A DNA stretch of 64,000 bases from Cylicocyclus nassatus (Eukaryota; Nematoda; Chromadorea; Rhabditida; Strongylidae), in assembly GCA_958299035.1 (NCBI GenBank), contig CATQJL010000112.1:13554880-13618879 (forward strand), in the 5' to 3' direction. Shown here one piece after another: positions 35,333 through 46,262 of this stretch; the stretch's first letter is position 1; the number at the start of each line of letters is the position of its first letter. The notes under the pieces are model-generated. The model ran no database searches. It worked only from the letters and a program-made list of their open reading frames with translations, and was not told where the DNA came from. The translations under genes were made by a program, and so were the position numbers.

Positions 35333-36572
35333 TACACAAAGCAGGTTGCAAATCAAAGGGTTCCTGTACGTGTGATGGACGTGTGAACGAACAACAAATT
35401 GCAAACAACAGACTCACACAAGGAGGCATGTATCCTGCCATTATCGGCTGGAAAAGTCCAAGTATGTTCTCCATTAAACACTTTTTCTGTAAAATCATCA
35501 TGTATTCAAGGGTTGACAATAGGATCAAATTTCACAAGTTAAAGCCATTTAGTGCCATGTGGCATCTACGTCTTCTACCAGCTATTCAAATGAACAAATT
35601 TTTATAGGTATACTAATTTCCTAGACAATGCTTTTAAGCATGAACAGCTTTGTTCTGGCATAGAACTTTAGATATAAGCGCTGACCAACCATTTCGCGCT
35701 TTTCCAAAAAATTTTGGATTAACTCTTTCATTTCCGTCTAAGGCAGAACATCTACACATGCGGTATAAGAAGCTCTTTTCTTTCTCTGTAGCGTCTCTCT
35801 CGACAAGAAGTCTACTTTTATGTGAATCATGGTCCGGCAAACAGTCTCATCACTCACAACTTCGGATGGAAAATATCCCCTTGTGATTTCCGTATATGGA
35901 GCCAAAACTTCAGATTACGAAAGCGCTTTTTGCCACTCCGCAAACTTTATCTTGAGAAGTTGTAAAACAAAATTTATCGGGTTCACTTCGAAAATGGAGA
36001 ACAGTTCTTGTAGAGCATCCCCGTTAACCGACCGCTTCACCAAAAAACGGCGTCGTCAAAAACAAAAACGCTACGAACTTATGGAACGATCTAATATTTT
36101 TATATCTACCACACTATTGTAACATATTTTCGGTCTTTCATTCAATATATTCAGCCGGCCATTCATCCCTTTGCACGCATCCTTTGATCTGCTTGCTGCT
36201 AAAAGCCGTACATGTCGCTGTATATATGTAAATACAACAAAGATACGTACACAAAGCAGGTAGCATATCAAAGGATTCCTGTACGTGCGATGGACGTGTT
36301 TATGAAGAACAAATTGCAAACAACAAACTCACACAAGGATATATGCGTATTCCACATGACTTTTTCTCCGCTACACATGAGTTCTGTAATAATTATCATG
36401 AATTCAAGGGTTGACAGTAGGATCAAATTTCACAAATTAAAACGATTTAGTGCCATGTGGCATCTACTTCTTCTTCCAGCTATTCAAATGAACGAATAAT
36501 TTATAGGCATGCTAATTTTCTAGACAATGATTTTAAGCATGAAGAGCTTTGTTCTGACCCAAAACTTTAGGT

Positions 36573-37817
36573 CACAGGTGCGATAGTGTGAGAATTTTCT
36601 CACCTTCCCTTCACCCCTGAGCCGGGTCCAAGGTGACCCCCTTCACCAAAAGCCGAGAAAAATAATCAACACTGAGGTAAGGTTAAGCAAAGAAGATATT
36701 TGTACGTGAATTATTTATGTACAGAAAAGGAGGAGTCTGTTGAAAAAAGAGCTTGGTGACGGGTGTTAATAATGATTTCTGGAGATTTTCGAGTTCTTAA
36801 CATAAAAAATTCATAACTTCTGTACTTGAACATCTTGTACGCATTGATGGTCACCATTGGAACCATCTCGTCCTCCGCTTTCAGAAAATTTATAGAGCGT
36901 CTGATATCCGTTCAAGAAAGTGCAGCGAACGGTTTGCCTAATGATTTTTGGGAATTTTTGATTTTTTAACATAAAAAAATTCATAACTTCTGTTGATGAA
37001 CATCTTTTACGCCGAGATGGCCACCGTTAGAAGCGTCTCATCCTCCGATTTCAGAAAATATATAATTTGCCTGGAGTTTGTTAGAAGGTGTTGGCCATCT
37101 CGGCGTAAAAGATGTTCATCAACAGAAGTTATGAATTTTTTTATGTTAAAAACTTGGAAATCTCAGCAATCACTAGGACACCCTTCACCCAGGCACTTTT
37201 TTCAAAGGACCCCAAACATAGTATATATTTTCTGAAAGCGGAGGATGAGGCGGTTCCAAAGGTGACCATCGCGGCGTACAATATGTTCATTATCAGAAGT
37301 TATGAGTTTTGTATTTTAAAAAATTAAAAATCCCCACAAATCACTATGCAAACCGTTCACTCCACTTTCTTGAATGGATGGCGTTCTATATATTTTCTGA
37401 AAGCGGAGGACAAGATGGTTATAAAAACCTTTTCATTGCTGACGTTGTTGTTCATTTACAGAAGTTACGAATTACTTCTTTTGTAAATTCGTAAATGCTT
37501 AAACAATGTCTATCTCATTCCCGAAACAGATGTTCTCGCATACACATCTTCTATGGTATTTTTAAAAACATATAGGGTTGTTCCAATTATACTAGTCTTC
37601 ACATTTTGGTAAAAAGACAACTAGTGATCACAGAGAATTTAACATGATAAACTTTGATTTGGAAAATAAGAAAACACTATTGCCTTCTCCCCTCCCCCCC
37701 CCCCGGTTGGCATTTTATGATTTCTCGATCAACGGAGACACCCTTCACCCTGGAAGGACTGCGACCACTGTGACCCCCTTCACCCTGGAGGAGTCTTCTC
37801 ACCTTATCGCAACTGTG
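36573..37817. mobile_element. 1.25-kb foldback with hAT-type 8-bp duplication
   Basis: TIRs CACAGGTGCGATA / TATCGCAACTGTG. Flanking 8-mers CTTTAGGT (36565-36572) and CTTTAGAT (37818-37825) differ at one base; other units read CTTTAGAT here. The interior is built of ~170-190-bp subrepeats (TTCATAACTTCTGTTGATGA, CCGCTTTCAGAAAAT) in both orientations. One pair (~36968-37022 and ~37091-37146) forms a long perfect-looking stem. No coding frame of interest. Confidence 0.8.
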
Positions 37818-37831
37818 CTTTAGATACGAGC

Positions 37832-38574
37832 TGTCGCGAGCTGTCGAAACAAGAGGCCGGGAGCGCTGGCAATCGCGTCACTTGGCGCGCTGCCCATTTC
37901 GCGCCAAGACCTCTCCTGCTGGGTGCATTGCCAAGTCACAGGGTGTATAAGGGCGCGCAGGCCGCGGTCTACACCTCTTCGAGTTTTGTTCGTATTGATC
38001 GTTTTATAATATCGTTCGTGCTGGCAGCGCCTCCAACAGCTCCCGCAGATGATCATCGTTTCGAGCGGTTGAGCTTCCGTCATCTTCTTGGTTTTGGAGA
38101 CGCGCAGCTAAACTCATGGCTCGTCTTGAAGTGTACTAACGGGAGTGGAGAGGGGTCACACAGTCCCGGAAGGGTTAGGGGCTTGCGGTCGACCCAGCGG
38201 AGAGCCCGGAACTACTTGTTGGAGTCGATAACCATCAGCATCGGCAGCACGGGACGAGGCGGCTCGTCCCTGCCTAGTTTTTCTAGATTTGAAGTATTAG
38301 TTCAGTAGTTTTAATAGTTTCAGTAGTTTTTGTAGTGTTAGTAGTTTATTGTTGTGTTTTGTAGTAAATGTAGTCTGAACTAGTCGGTCCTTTCTTGTCT
38401 CAGCGTTACGCGCTATTTATTGTGCCGTTCATACGGATAGGGGGATAGTGCTCGGCAGCGCCCATCAAGGCGTCATGAACCTTGACGGACGCCGACATCG
38501 TAGGGGACAATGGGGAATTAGGTGTAGCTGCGGCGAGCACGTGCGGAAGGTGCTGGTTCCACCGAGCCTCCACG
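37832..38574 (+). repeat. 5' LTR of the BEL/Pao element
   Basis: 743 bp starting TGTCGCG. It has a GTGTATAAGGGCGCG promoter-like box (~37940; the 3' LTR reads GTATATAAGG). Confidence 0.8.
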
Positions 38575-38592
38575 TGGTGCATCGACGCCGAG
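38575..38592 (+). other. Putative primer-binding site of the BEL/Pao element
   Basis: Begins TGGTGCATCGACGCC directly after the inferred LTR end. The tRNA is not assigned, and the LTR end is inferred from where the two LTRs stop matching. Confidence 0.4.
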
Positions 38593-39051
38593 CGCATGGT
38601 GGATGGCGGCTTTGCCGCCCCGCGTATGGAGATGAATAGCCGCGCGCCTTGGTTGCGGCTAGGCAGGTAACATCGGCGGTTAGGTAGGGTTTTAGGTAGG
38701 TTCCTCTGCGCTAAGTTATCCCATCCTCCATGCGTGCGTAACGAATCCTGTGTCTACCACGTTCAGCACCTAGTAGGAAGATTCAGGCAAGCAGGGAAGA
38801 CGCGTCTTTCGTCTTCGTAGCCAGTAGTTGTCTACAGAGGCTAGCCAGGCTAATATCTGTGAGCAGCGCGTGGGGTTAGTGGCAAGGTGGCAGCTTGCCA
38901 ACTAGCCCCCGAGCTGAGCGCGTTGTCTCATTCGATTCCTGGTCAGCCACCGTGCCAGAGAGGCTGTAGGAGTACGGACCGGCGTCGTCATTGGCGGCTC
39001 GACCAAGGACCAGCCTGCAACAGTGTCGAGTCTCAACAAAGGATAAGGCAG

Positions 39052-39907
39052 GTAAGTGGAATAGGTTTTTTAGGCTGCAAGGATGGATCTTTGGACGCGC
39101 ATCTCGGCGAGGTATACGCGGCGCCGTCCTTAACAGGAGAGTGAACCGGGGATGGACTAGGTATTCGGGTTTGTTAAGCGGGTCTAGGATGGGTTAGCGG
39201 GGTTTGGCTAAGGTGTAGGTCAATCTAGGTAAGAGGGTTTAGATCAGGGAAAAGCTTTAAATGAGGGGTAGGATTTTCACTTGGGGCGCGTAGGTTTGGC
39301 ACGATTAATGGACCGGTTTAGGTAGGATGGTTCGAGTGGGATCGGTTAGGTTAATAGGGCTAGGTCTAGTTTTTAAGTGGGTTAGGTAAAGGCCGGTTTA
39401 GTGGGGGTCAGGTTAGGATAGGTAGTCTAGGATAGGCAGCGCGGATAGGTAGGTAACTTGGTACGGTTTCGGTCTAGGATAGATGCGGTCAGGTCGCTCT
39501 AGGTAGGTAACTGCGTTAAGGTTACTGTCGTGCTAGGTTTTAGGTAGGCGTTAGTGGTTCACGCCCATGGATTCAGCGAACCCCTCCAGGTCGCCAAGCA
39601 GGAGCCTCCTACATGTCTACTCTGGCCTCCAGTCGGTTAATTGCTCTGCTAGTTCTGTTACACGAGTTTCACTTAGGTGCCGCGTTAGGCTCTTAGGCGG
39701 ACGCGTTGTCGTAACTGTGCGCCTTGCGCCCATTATTCTCCCTACTGCCGTCGGACTACCCCATTCTTTTTGCTTTGGCGTATGGTTTAAGCTGGGCCGA
39801 CTTCCTATATGTACTCACTTCACATTTATCTTGGGGTTGTAGTGTAGTTTTTGCTCGCTTAACTTGTGGTATTTTTGATATTGCTTTTCTGCTTTTTTAT
39901 GTTTCAG
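39052..39907 (+). promoter_or_regulatory. Probable leader intron, TAGG-rich
   Basis: A strong donor (CAG|GTAAGT at 39049-39057) and a TTTCAG acceptor (39902-39907) lie three bases before the gag ATG. Between ~38660 and 39560 I count about thirty TAGG motifs, often as TTAGGTAGG. Splicing here would remove most of the leader. Confidence 0.5.
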
Positions 39908-39910
39908 GTA

Positions 39911-41351
39911 ATGTCGCAACTCGGTTCGAAAAAAGCTCAACTTGCGAAGGCCGCCAATTCACTACGCAAGAAGATCGCGGAAGTCGATCAGGCCAACCTC
40001 GATCTAGTGGACTTTGCTTCGGAGGCGAGTGAAGATCCATATTTGGTTTTTAATCGTTTGAATCCTTTTTCTATTTCATTTTCTTCTGTTAGTCGTGCTG
40101 CTTCCGCCTTACGTGGCCAGTTGGAGAAAGCCGAAGAGTTTGCTCGGCAGAATCCTGACAAGCATGGAGAATTCCCTTTCCTCTCCGACATCCATACTCA
40201 TTGGGAAACCGGTGGGATGGATGATCTTTTAGAGGAAGCGGGTGCTCTCTTTGTTCGCTTGGATTCGGCGATCAGATTTCTTTCTATCTTGGGAGGCCTT
40301 CAGTCTTCTGTTCCATCTGTTGCTCCATCCTTGGCGCGCAATTCTCCTCCCCATACTACCCAAGATTCTGCGCCATCCCCTCAACACGCGCATCAGGCGG
40401 AAGTGGAAGCGCTGCCATTCTCCGCCGCATCATAGTCGTCCATCTGACCCAACAGCGCCTGTTGACCAGCGTCCCCTTGTGAGCCACACTGGCGTGCATC
40501 CTCCGGGCATTTGGCTTTCCCTCAGGTGACTCTTCCTCGAATCCCACCCACTTTTCGCAATCCCCATCTGGGCTTACAAATTTTTCGCCAAATCCCTTTT
40601 CACATGACCCTCTAACCTCATCCTCTTCAGCCCTTAATCCCTTTTTGACCTTGGAGCAACCTGTGAAGTTGCCTTCCTACGAGATCTCAACCTTCAGCGG
40701 CGATATCGAAGCATTCTCCGAGTTTTGGGACATCTTTTCTACAGCCGTGCATAATGACAATACCGTGCCGGCAGCAGTCAAGTTCATGTACTTGAAGTCG
40801 GTCCTTAGAGGAGATGCTGCTCGTATTATCGCAGGCTTCAAACCAACGGCGAAGAATTACGACACTGCAGTACGCACTATCCTGAGCACGTACGATCGCG
40901 CCCTGGGATTTTGAGAAGTCGCTTGTGGGACAAGTTGTCGCAGCAGTCACCGGCGTCAGGCTCTGCAATTTCGCAACGCGCTACACTTTGCGCGCTTCAG
41001 GCAACTTGGTACCAGATGAAGGAGTTGAACGAGGATTCCAGCTCGATCGCTACGTTGAGGACAATTCGATCTAAGTTCCCCTGGCATACACGCGAAAAAG
41101 TTGGCGAACTGAAGGGTAAATGTGACTCTATGTGGACAGTGGACGAGCTGTTGTTAGCTCTAAGCACGGTCACTGATAGACTGCAAGTGGTAGAGAATTC
41201 CGATCCAGCAGATCATCGCGCTTATAATTTGGATTCCACAGTTCGTCAGCATTCTCCCTCCCCGTATAGGTATCCCGGCACGAGTCAGCCGTACATGAGG
41301 TATCCACCGTATCAGCAACAACCAGCTTACCCACGTTACACGCGTAGCTAG
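39911..41351 (+). pseudogene. BEL/Pao gag (capsid), frameshifted
   Basis: Starts MSQLGSKKAQLAKAANSLRK at 39911 and stays open to 40435. It then resumes in another frame with the DUF1759-type core (LPSYEISTFSGDIEAFSEFW, then KFMYLKSVLRGDAARII) up to ~40908. A second shift leads into SRLWDKLSQQ and a proline/tyrosine-rich tail, ending at TAG 41349-41351. In a working element this is one capsid polyprotein. At least two frameshifts make this copy non-functional. Confidence 0.8.
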
Positions 41352-42644
41352 CGCTCACCATCACCAAGATACCGTGACGTCACTTATAGACCTCCGACTC
41401 CTTATTACCCACGGCGCACATCCCGTAGCCCTATCAGACCTCAGTATACCACACCATGGAAGCCTCGTTGTGCCTTCTGTTTCCGTCATGGACATGCTTC
41501 GAAGTGTTGTATGACAGTACCCGACGTGCAACAGAGGAGAGAGCTCGTCAACCAATACAGACTGTGTTGGCTGTGTCCCGAAGAAGGTCACACGTCCATC
41601 ATCTGCAGAGCCCCAGCGTGAAGATACTGTGGCAGATTACACCATCCAGCCTTGTCTGCTACATTACCACCAGCGCTTTATCCGTCGTACCCACCTGCGC
41701 AATTCCAACAGCGCTCTCCTTCACCTAGACGCGTGCAGTTCGAGACGACAGCGCACCCTTCACCATCTCGCACCCAATACGCGGGTCCGCGCACTTCTCC
41801 TTCGCGTCGACCTACACTTAAACCGCCATCTCCATCTAGGCATCAATCACGTTCCAACTCTAGACGCGCTACTCTTCCTCGAAGATCTTCAAGCGCGTTT
41901 CCCGCTGTGCAAACTTCCATTTGCACTCCAGTCGCGCATGATTCCACCCAGTCAGATGAGCCCATAGAGTTGCTCGACCAACATGAAGCTAGCTTAGGGT
42001 CACATCCACCTTCATCCTGCACGTCTGTGTGCCAAGCTGCTTGTGCAACTCAGGTTCCTCGTCTGATGGTGGTTCATGCTATAACCCGAAACCTCAAAAC
42101 TAGTACGAATGAACTGCTTACTGTTTTCCTCGATAGTGGTGCGCAGTATAGTTTCGTCTGTGCCTCGCTGGCATACCATCTTGGCCTGATTTTCAAGAAT
42201 ACTAGGACTGTCACAACTCTGACCTTCGGAGGACACCAGTTCACTGAAGACTCGTCAGAAGTCACACTCACGTTATGGGACCAGCTCGATCGTCCAATCC
42301 AACTTCAGCTTTGGACGCGCGATACCATCACAACGGTCCCAAAGGCGAACAACTTGGATGAGACAAACAACACCTATATGGACGATAGAGTCGAAGTTGA
42401 CGTACTCATTGGAATAGATAACTACTGGCGCGTTGTGGACTTGCATAGAATTGAGAAGCTTCCATCAGGTCTTATTCTGTCGCACACTCGCTTCGGACCA
42501 CTTCTATTAGGTCTTAGTTATCCAGTAGTATCGGAGATCACTAGCTCGGCAACGACCCCACTTAAAGAAGAAGACAAAATGATAGTGAAATCATCATTCT
42601 GCGAACGTATGTTGTTATTGTTAACTTTAATTGTTACTTGTTGA
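41352..42644 (+). pseudogene. BEL/Pao zinc knuckles and aspartic protease
   Basis: In the frame of the upstream tail, beyond its TAG, lie two zinc-knuckle-like motifs (CAFCFRHGHASKCC and CWLCPEEGHTSIIC, ~41465-41610). A TGA at 41619-41621 follows, then an open frame to 42644. That frame holds a DUF1758-type retroviral protease with catalytic FLDSGAQYSFV (Asp codon 42131-42133) and the family-typical VDVLIGIDNYW. Coding stops soon after SSFCERM, where pol should begin. Confidence 0.8.
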
Positions 42645-43899
42645 TTTGATTTGTTTCCATTGTTGGTTTGTTATTCCTTTTGTTTTGTACGTACGTAGTA
42701 TGATGCATTGTGCGAGGACGCGCCTATCATATTTTCGCTTGAATCCATCGAATTTTGTGTCAAGAGTTTGATCTTCGAATAAACTAGGTGTCGGTTCACT
42801 TGACTGCTTACATGGGCATGCTAATACCCTTTATATGACTTTTTTACCCGACTACGACTTCTCTGTGCATAGCTTTTGCAGTGCCACAGACACGGATTTG
42901 GATTTCCTTGGATCAGACCTCGACTTCATCCAACCCAGTTCAAGCACCTTCGACACCGCATCTACTGCCAGGTATTCAGCGCACGTGCGTGTTATTTCGA
43001 GCAGCCAAGTTCAGGCATATGTACTTTCATTTTGCATATCTTACTTTTTGTTGCACAAACGCGCCTTAGGTAATGGAAGAGCTTGCTACCCCTTTCTTTC
43101 ATCTACGCGCATTTGCTAACCTTGTGCTTTGTGCAGTTTGCGTAGAGGATGCCCGCGCGTTAACATCCTTGTCGTGGGAGGCTGGACTGAAGTCCATTTT
43201 TAACATCTTTAGCCTGCGCGATTTCGTTTTTTGTTGCCGTCTATAAGTATTAGGTCCCCGGTCGCGCATGGGAAGTAAGCGCTCGCGCGCCTCGATGCCA
43301 TCTTTCAGACGTGAACGCAGGAGAAATGGGACCTTAAAGGGTGGGTAGTGTGTCAGCGTCACCATGGAGGTAGTTGATTTGATATGTATGTTCCGATTTT
43401 GTGCGATTTTGACCTCGTAGGTTATGTGTGTTACAGAATTGTACCACTTGGTTGAGCACACCTCGTACTGATGGTCGTCTAAATGTGCATACCCGATTGT
43501 CAGCTCCACGGCATCAACAACAGCTCTGCCCAATGATCATTATATCAGTCTGTTTCACCTTCACTAACTGTGATTTTTCAACTATTTTCCATCTTTTCTA
43601 ACTGTTTTTCTTTTACGTTTTATCCATAGTTTTATTTGGCGCGTCGTGCGCACTCGGTGTAGAACTGTATCAAGTATTCGAGCGCCATAGCGCTTTTGTG
43701 AAGGTGTTGTATTTTTGCACGGGCCGAGTTGTTCATTTTCCTTTGTCGCGCACCGCTACTGTGCTGCCGATGGCGCCGTTTCTTTTTGGGCCATACTCGG
43801 TTAGGTGTTCTCCGTTGTGGACTCCAGCGCTATCACGTAACCACCATCTGGACGTCCAAGTCCCCTGTTTCGGGGGGGGGGGGGGAGGGGAGGGGGGAG
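42645..43899 (+). other. Residual 3' region of the BEL/Pao element and polypurine tract
   Basis: No reverse transcriptase, YVDD-like box or integrase zinc finger in any frame. The region ends in a long G/A tract (43872-43899) directly before the 3' LTR start TGTCGCG, the plus-strand primer. RT and integrase were presumably deleted. Confidence 0.7.
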
Positions 43900-45066
43900 T
43901 GTCGCGGTTCGCGATGCAAGCCACTCATCAAAACAGGAGGCCGGGAGCGCTGGCAATCGCGCCACTTGGCGCGCTGCCCATTTCGCGCCAAGACCTCTCC
44001 TGCTGGGCGCGTTGCCAAGTCACAGGGTATATAAGGGCGCGCAGGCCGCGGTCTACGTCTCTTCGGGTTTCGTTCGTATTGATCGTTTTATGATATCGTT
44101 CGCGCTGGCAGCACCTCTAACAGCTCACGCAGTTGACCGAGGGTTGAACTTTCGTCATCTTCTTGGTTTTGGAGACGCGCAGCTAAATTCATGGCTCGTC
44201 TTGCGCAGGAAGTGTACTAGCGGGAATGGAGAGGGGTCACACAGTCCCGGAAGGGCTAGGGGCTTGCGGTCGACCCAGCGGAGAGCCCGGAACTACTGGC
44301 TGAAGTCGATTACCATTAGCATCGGCAGCACGAGACGAGGCGGCTCGTCCGTGCCTAGTTTTTCCTGGATTTGAAGTAGTAGTTTAGTAGTTTTAAAGGC
44401 AGTGGATCGGCAAAATCCAACAACTCGGGATTTTAACGCAGTAGGTTCCCTATCGCCCAACTATGAAAACAGTGCAATCCCAGTTGCACAGCATGTTTTC
44501 CCTGCCGAGAAAATCGCTCCCAAACTTACACGCGGAGGCCAATCTTACACGCATCTAAACGAGTTGGCAATTTCCTTTTCACCATTGGGGGCTGCCCGCC
44601 GCAACGCTATAACCATTGGGTCCCGCCTCGATTTAGCGTCATTGGCCTTGCTCCACTGGTCCAATGCCAAAGGGAAGGGCATTAGAAAACGCTCATTTTC
44701 GCAGTTTTCAAGCTTTCAAAAGTGGATTTTCGGGATCAGCGTATTGAAAAACCCCAGGCAAGCGCAAATTTGACTAGGTTGAGATTTGCCGAGCCACTGC
44801 CTTCAATAGTTTCAGAGTGTTTATAGTATTAGTGGCTTATTGTTGTGTTTTGTAGATAAATGTAGTCTGAATTAATCGATCTTTTCTTGTCTCAGCGTTA
44901 CGCGCTATTTATTTTTCCGTTCACACTCGTGGGGGGTAGTCCTCGGTAGTGCCCATCAAGGCGTTATGAACCTTGGCGGACGCGCGACATCGTAGGGGAC
45001 AACGGGAGTCAGGTGCAGCCGCGGCGAGCACTTGCGAAAGGTGCTGATCACACCAAGCCGCCACAC
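43900..45066 (+). repeat. 3' LTR of the BEL/Pao element, interrupted
   Basis: Matches the 5' LTR apart from the 406-bp MITE at 44397-44802. Clear divergence from the 5' LTR shows an old insertion. Confidence 0.8.
44397..44802 (+). mobile_element. TTAA MITE (AGGCAGTGG family), copy 2, inside the 3' LTR
   Basis: Ends AGGCAGTGGATCGGC and GCCGAGCCACTGCCT between TTAA (left) and TCAA (right). The 5' LTR gives the empty site AGTTTTAATAGTTT. Confidence 0.85.
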
Positions 45067-45483
45067 AACCGCTGAACAACCATTTTGAGCTTTTCCAAAA
45101 AGTTTTGGATCAACTCTTTCATTTCCTTCAAAGGCAGAACATCTACACATGCGGTAAAGGAGCTCTATATTTCTCTGTAGCGTCTCTTTCGAGAAGAAGT
45201 CTACTTCTATGTGTATCAAGGTCCGGTAAACAGTCTCATCACTCACAACAACTTTGAGTGGAAAATATCCCCCTGTGATTTCCGTATATGGAGCCAAAAC
45301 TGCAGATTACGAAAGCGCCATATTTTGCCACTCCGCAAACTTTATCTTAAGAGTAGAACAAAAATTATGGGGTTCACTTCGTAAATAAGGAGCAATTGTT
45401 GTAGAGCATCCCCGTTAACCGACCGCTTCACCGAAAACAGTGTCAAAAACAAAAACGCTACGAACTTATGGAACGACCTAATA

Positions 45484-46262
45484 TCAGGTTGGAAGCCAAG
45501 TTCTGCATCTCATTCAATAACTTTCCTCTCATTCTGGCGCGTTCAAATTTTGCCACTGCGTTGGTTATGACGTGAGCTACAAGAGCAGCTGCTGTTCTGC
45601 CAAATTCTGACGCTGCAGTGAGGGTTACGGTAGGTATGCGATATGAAGGGAAAAATTATAAAACTCGACAGAAGGGGGCTACCCAACATGCTGATCACGT
45701 GAACAATACTGAAGTTGCGCGATAAGGGCTTTTTTATAAGATTATTGTAGGTGTACGATACAGGGTCCCATAATAAGCAAGGAAAGAGGCATTGATTTAA
45801 CAAATGAGTACGATATTCGTGTCTAGCAGTTTAAAGAACCCTAGTATGTAAAGACTCGGGGAATTTGTGGTTTTGACGCCTTAGTCATTGACGATTGTTC
45901 TCAGCAGCCTTGCGTACAGCAACTCTTTCGAAATCTTGAGGGCGTCAAATCTTGACTTGGCCTTGAATTTTATGTCTGTTTGGCGTGAGCCGATTAAGTC
46001 AACCTCTAGCAACAATTGGTACACGGTACGGATGATTGCGCATGGTCTAGACTGCAAACAACTTCATTTTACCTCAAAGCCCTAAGAATTTTCCAAATTT
46101 ATTAGTTTTCGGCCTGAAGTTTTTTTAATTCTCTTTCAAAATCCAAGCAGCTTTGGTCTGTTGTAGCTCACACCACGCTCTACATATTGCCTAAGTTTGA
46201 GTTCGCTAATCCAAGGAGAGATGAGTTATGAAAGTAGCTGCAAAACTTAGTTTCCAGCCTAA
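45484..46262. mobile_element. TA-flanked inner element, copy 4
   Basis: 779 bp, starts TCAGGTTGGAAGCCAAG and ends CTTAGTTTCCAGCCTAA, at the same TA as copies 1-3. Closest to copy 1 (shares GAGCAGCTGCTG-type sequence absent in copies 2 and 3). Confidence 0.75.

Larger units (their letters stand above)
24121..36572. repeat. Tandem array of a ~0.9-kb unit, left part
   Basis: A unit of ~900-917 bp is repeated head to tail. Landmarks in order are CATATTTTCGGTCCTTCATT, CCGTACACGTCGCTGTACAT, AGGGTTGACAATAGGATC, CAGCTTTGTTCTGGCA, ACACATGCGGTA and TTATGGGACGACCTAATA. Unit ends fall near 24563, 27729, 29934, 32154, 33258, 34155 and 36094. Removing inserted elements brings the complete units to ~890-917 bp. 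The unit's right end (GGGACGACCTAA then TA) resembles a mariner terminus, so it may have formed from one mariner end plus flanking DNA. Confidence 0.8.
37832..45066 (+). mobile_element. Defective BEL/Pao LTR retrotransposon, 7.2 kb
   Basis: LTRs at 37832-38574 and 43900-45066 (the latter enlarged by a MITE), a primer-site-like sequence, a G-rich polypurine tract, a BEL/Pao gag and a DSG aspartic protease. There is no reverse transcriptase, RNase H or integrase between the protease and the 3' LTR. It inserted into an array unit 14 bp beyond the hAT-like foldback: the unit runs TTTAGATACGAGC | element | CGCTGAACAACC. No clean target duplication remains. Confidence 0.88.

Noticed and set aside
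39052..39907. TTAGG-rich stretch as telomeric sequence
   Set aside because: Nematode telomeres are TTAGGC; here spacing and the next base vary and the tract lies in a retroelement leader.
43698..44374. Open frames across the 3' LTR of the BEL element
   Set aside because: LTR and polypurine sequence; the same frames appear in the 5' LTR and match no gene.
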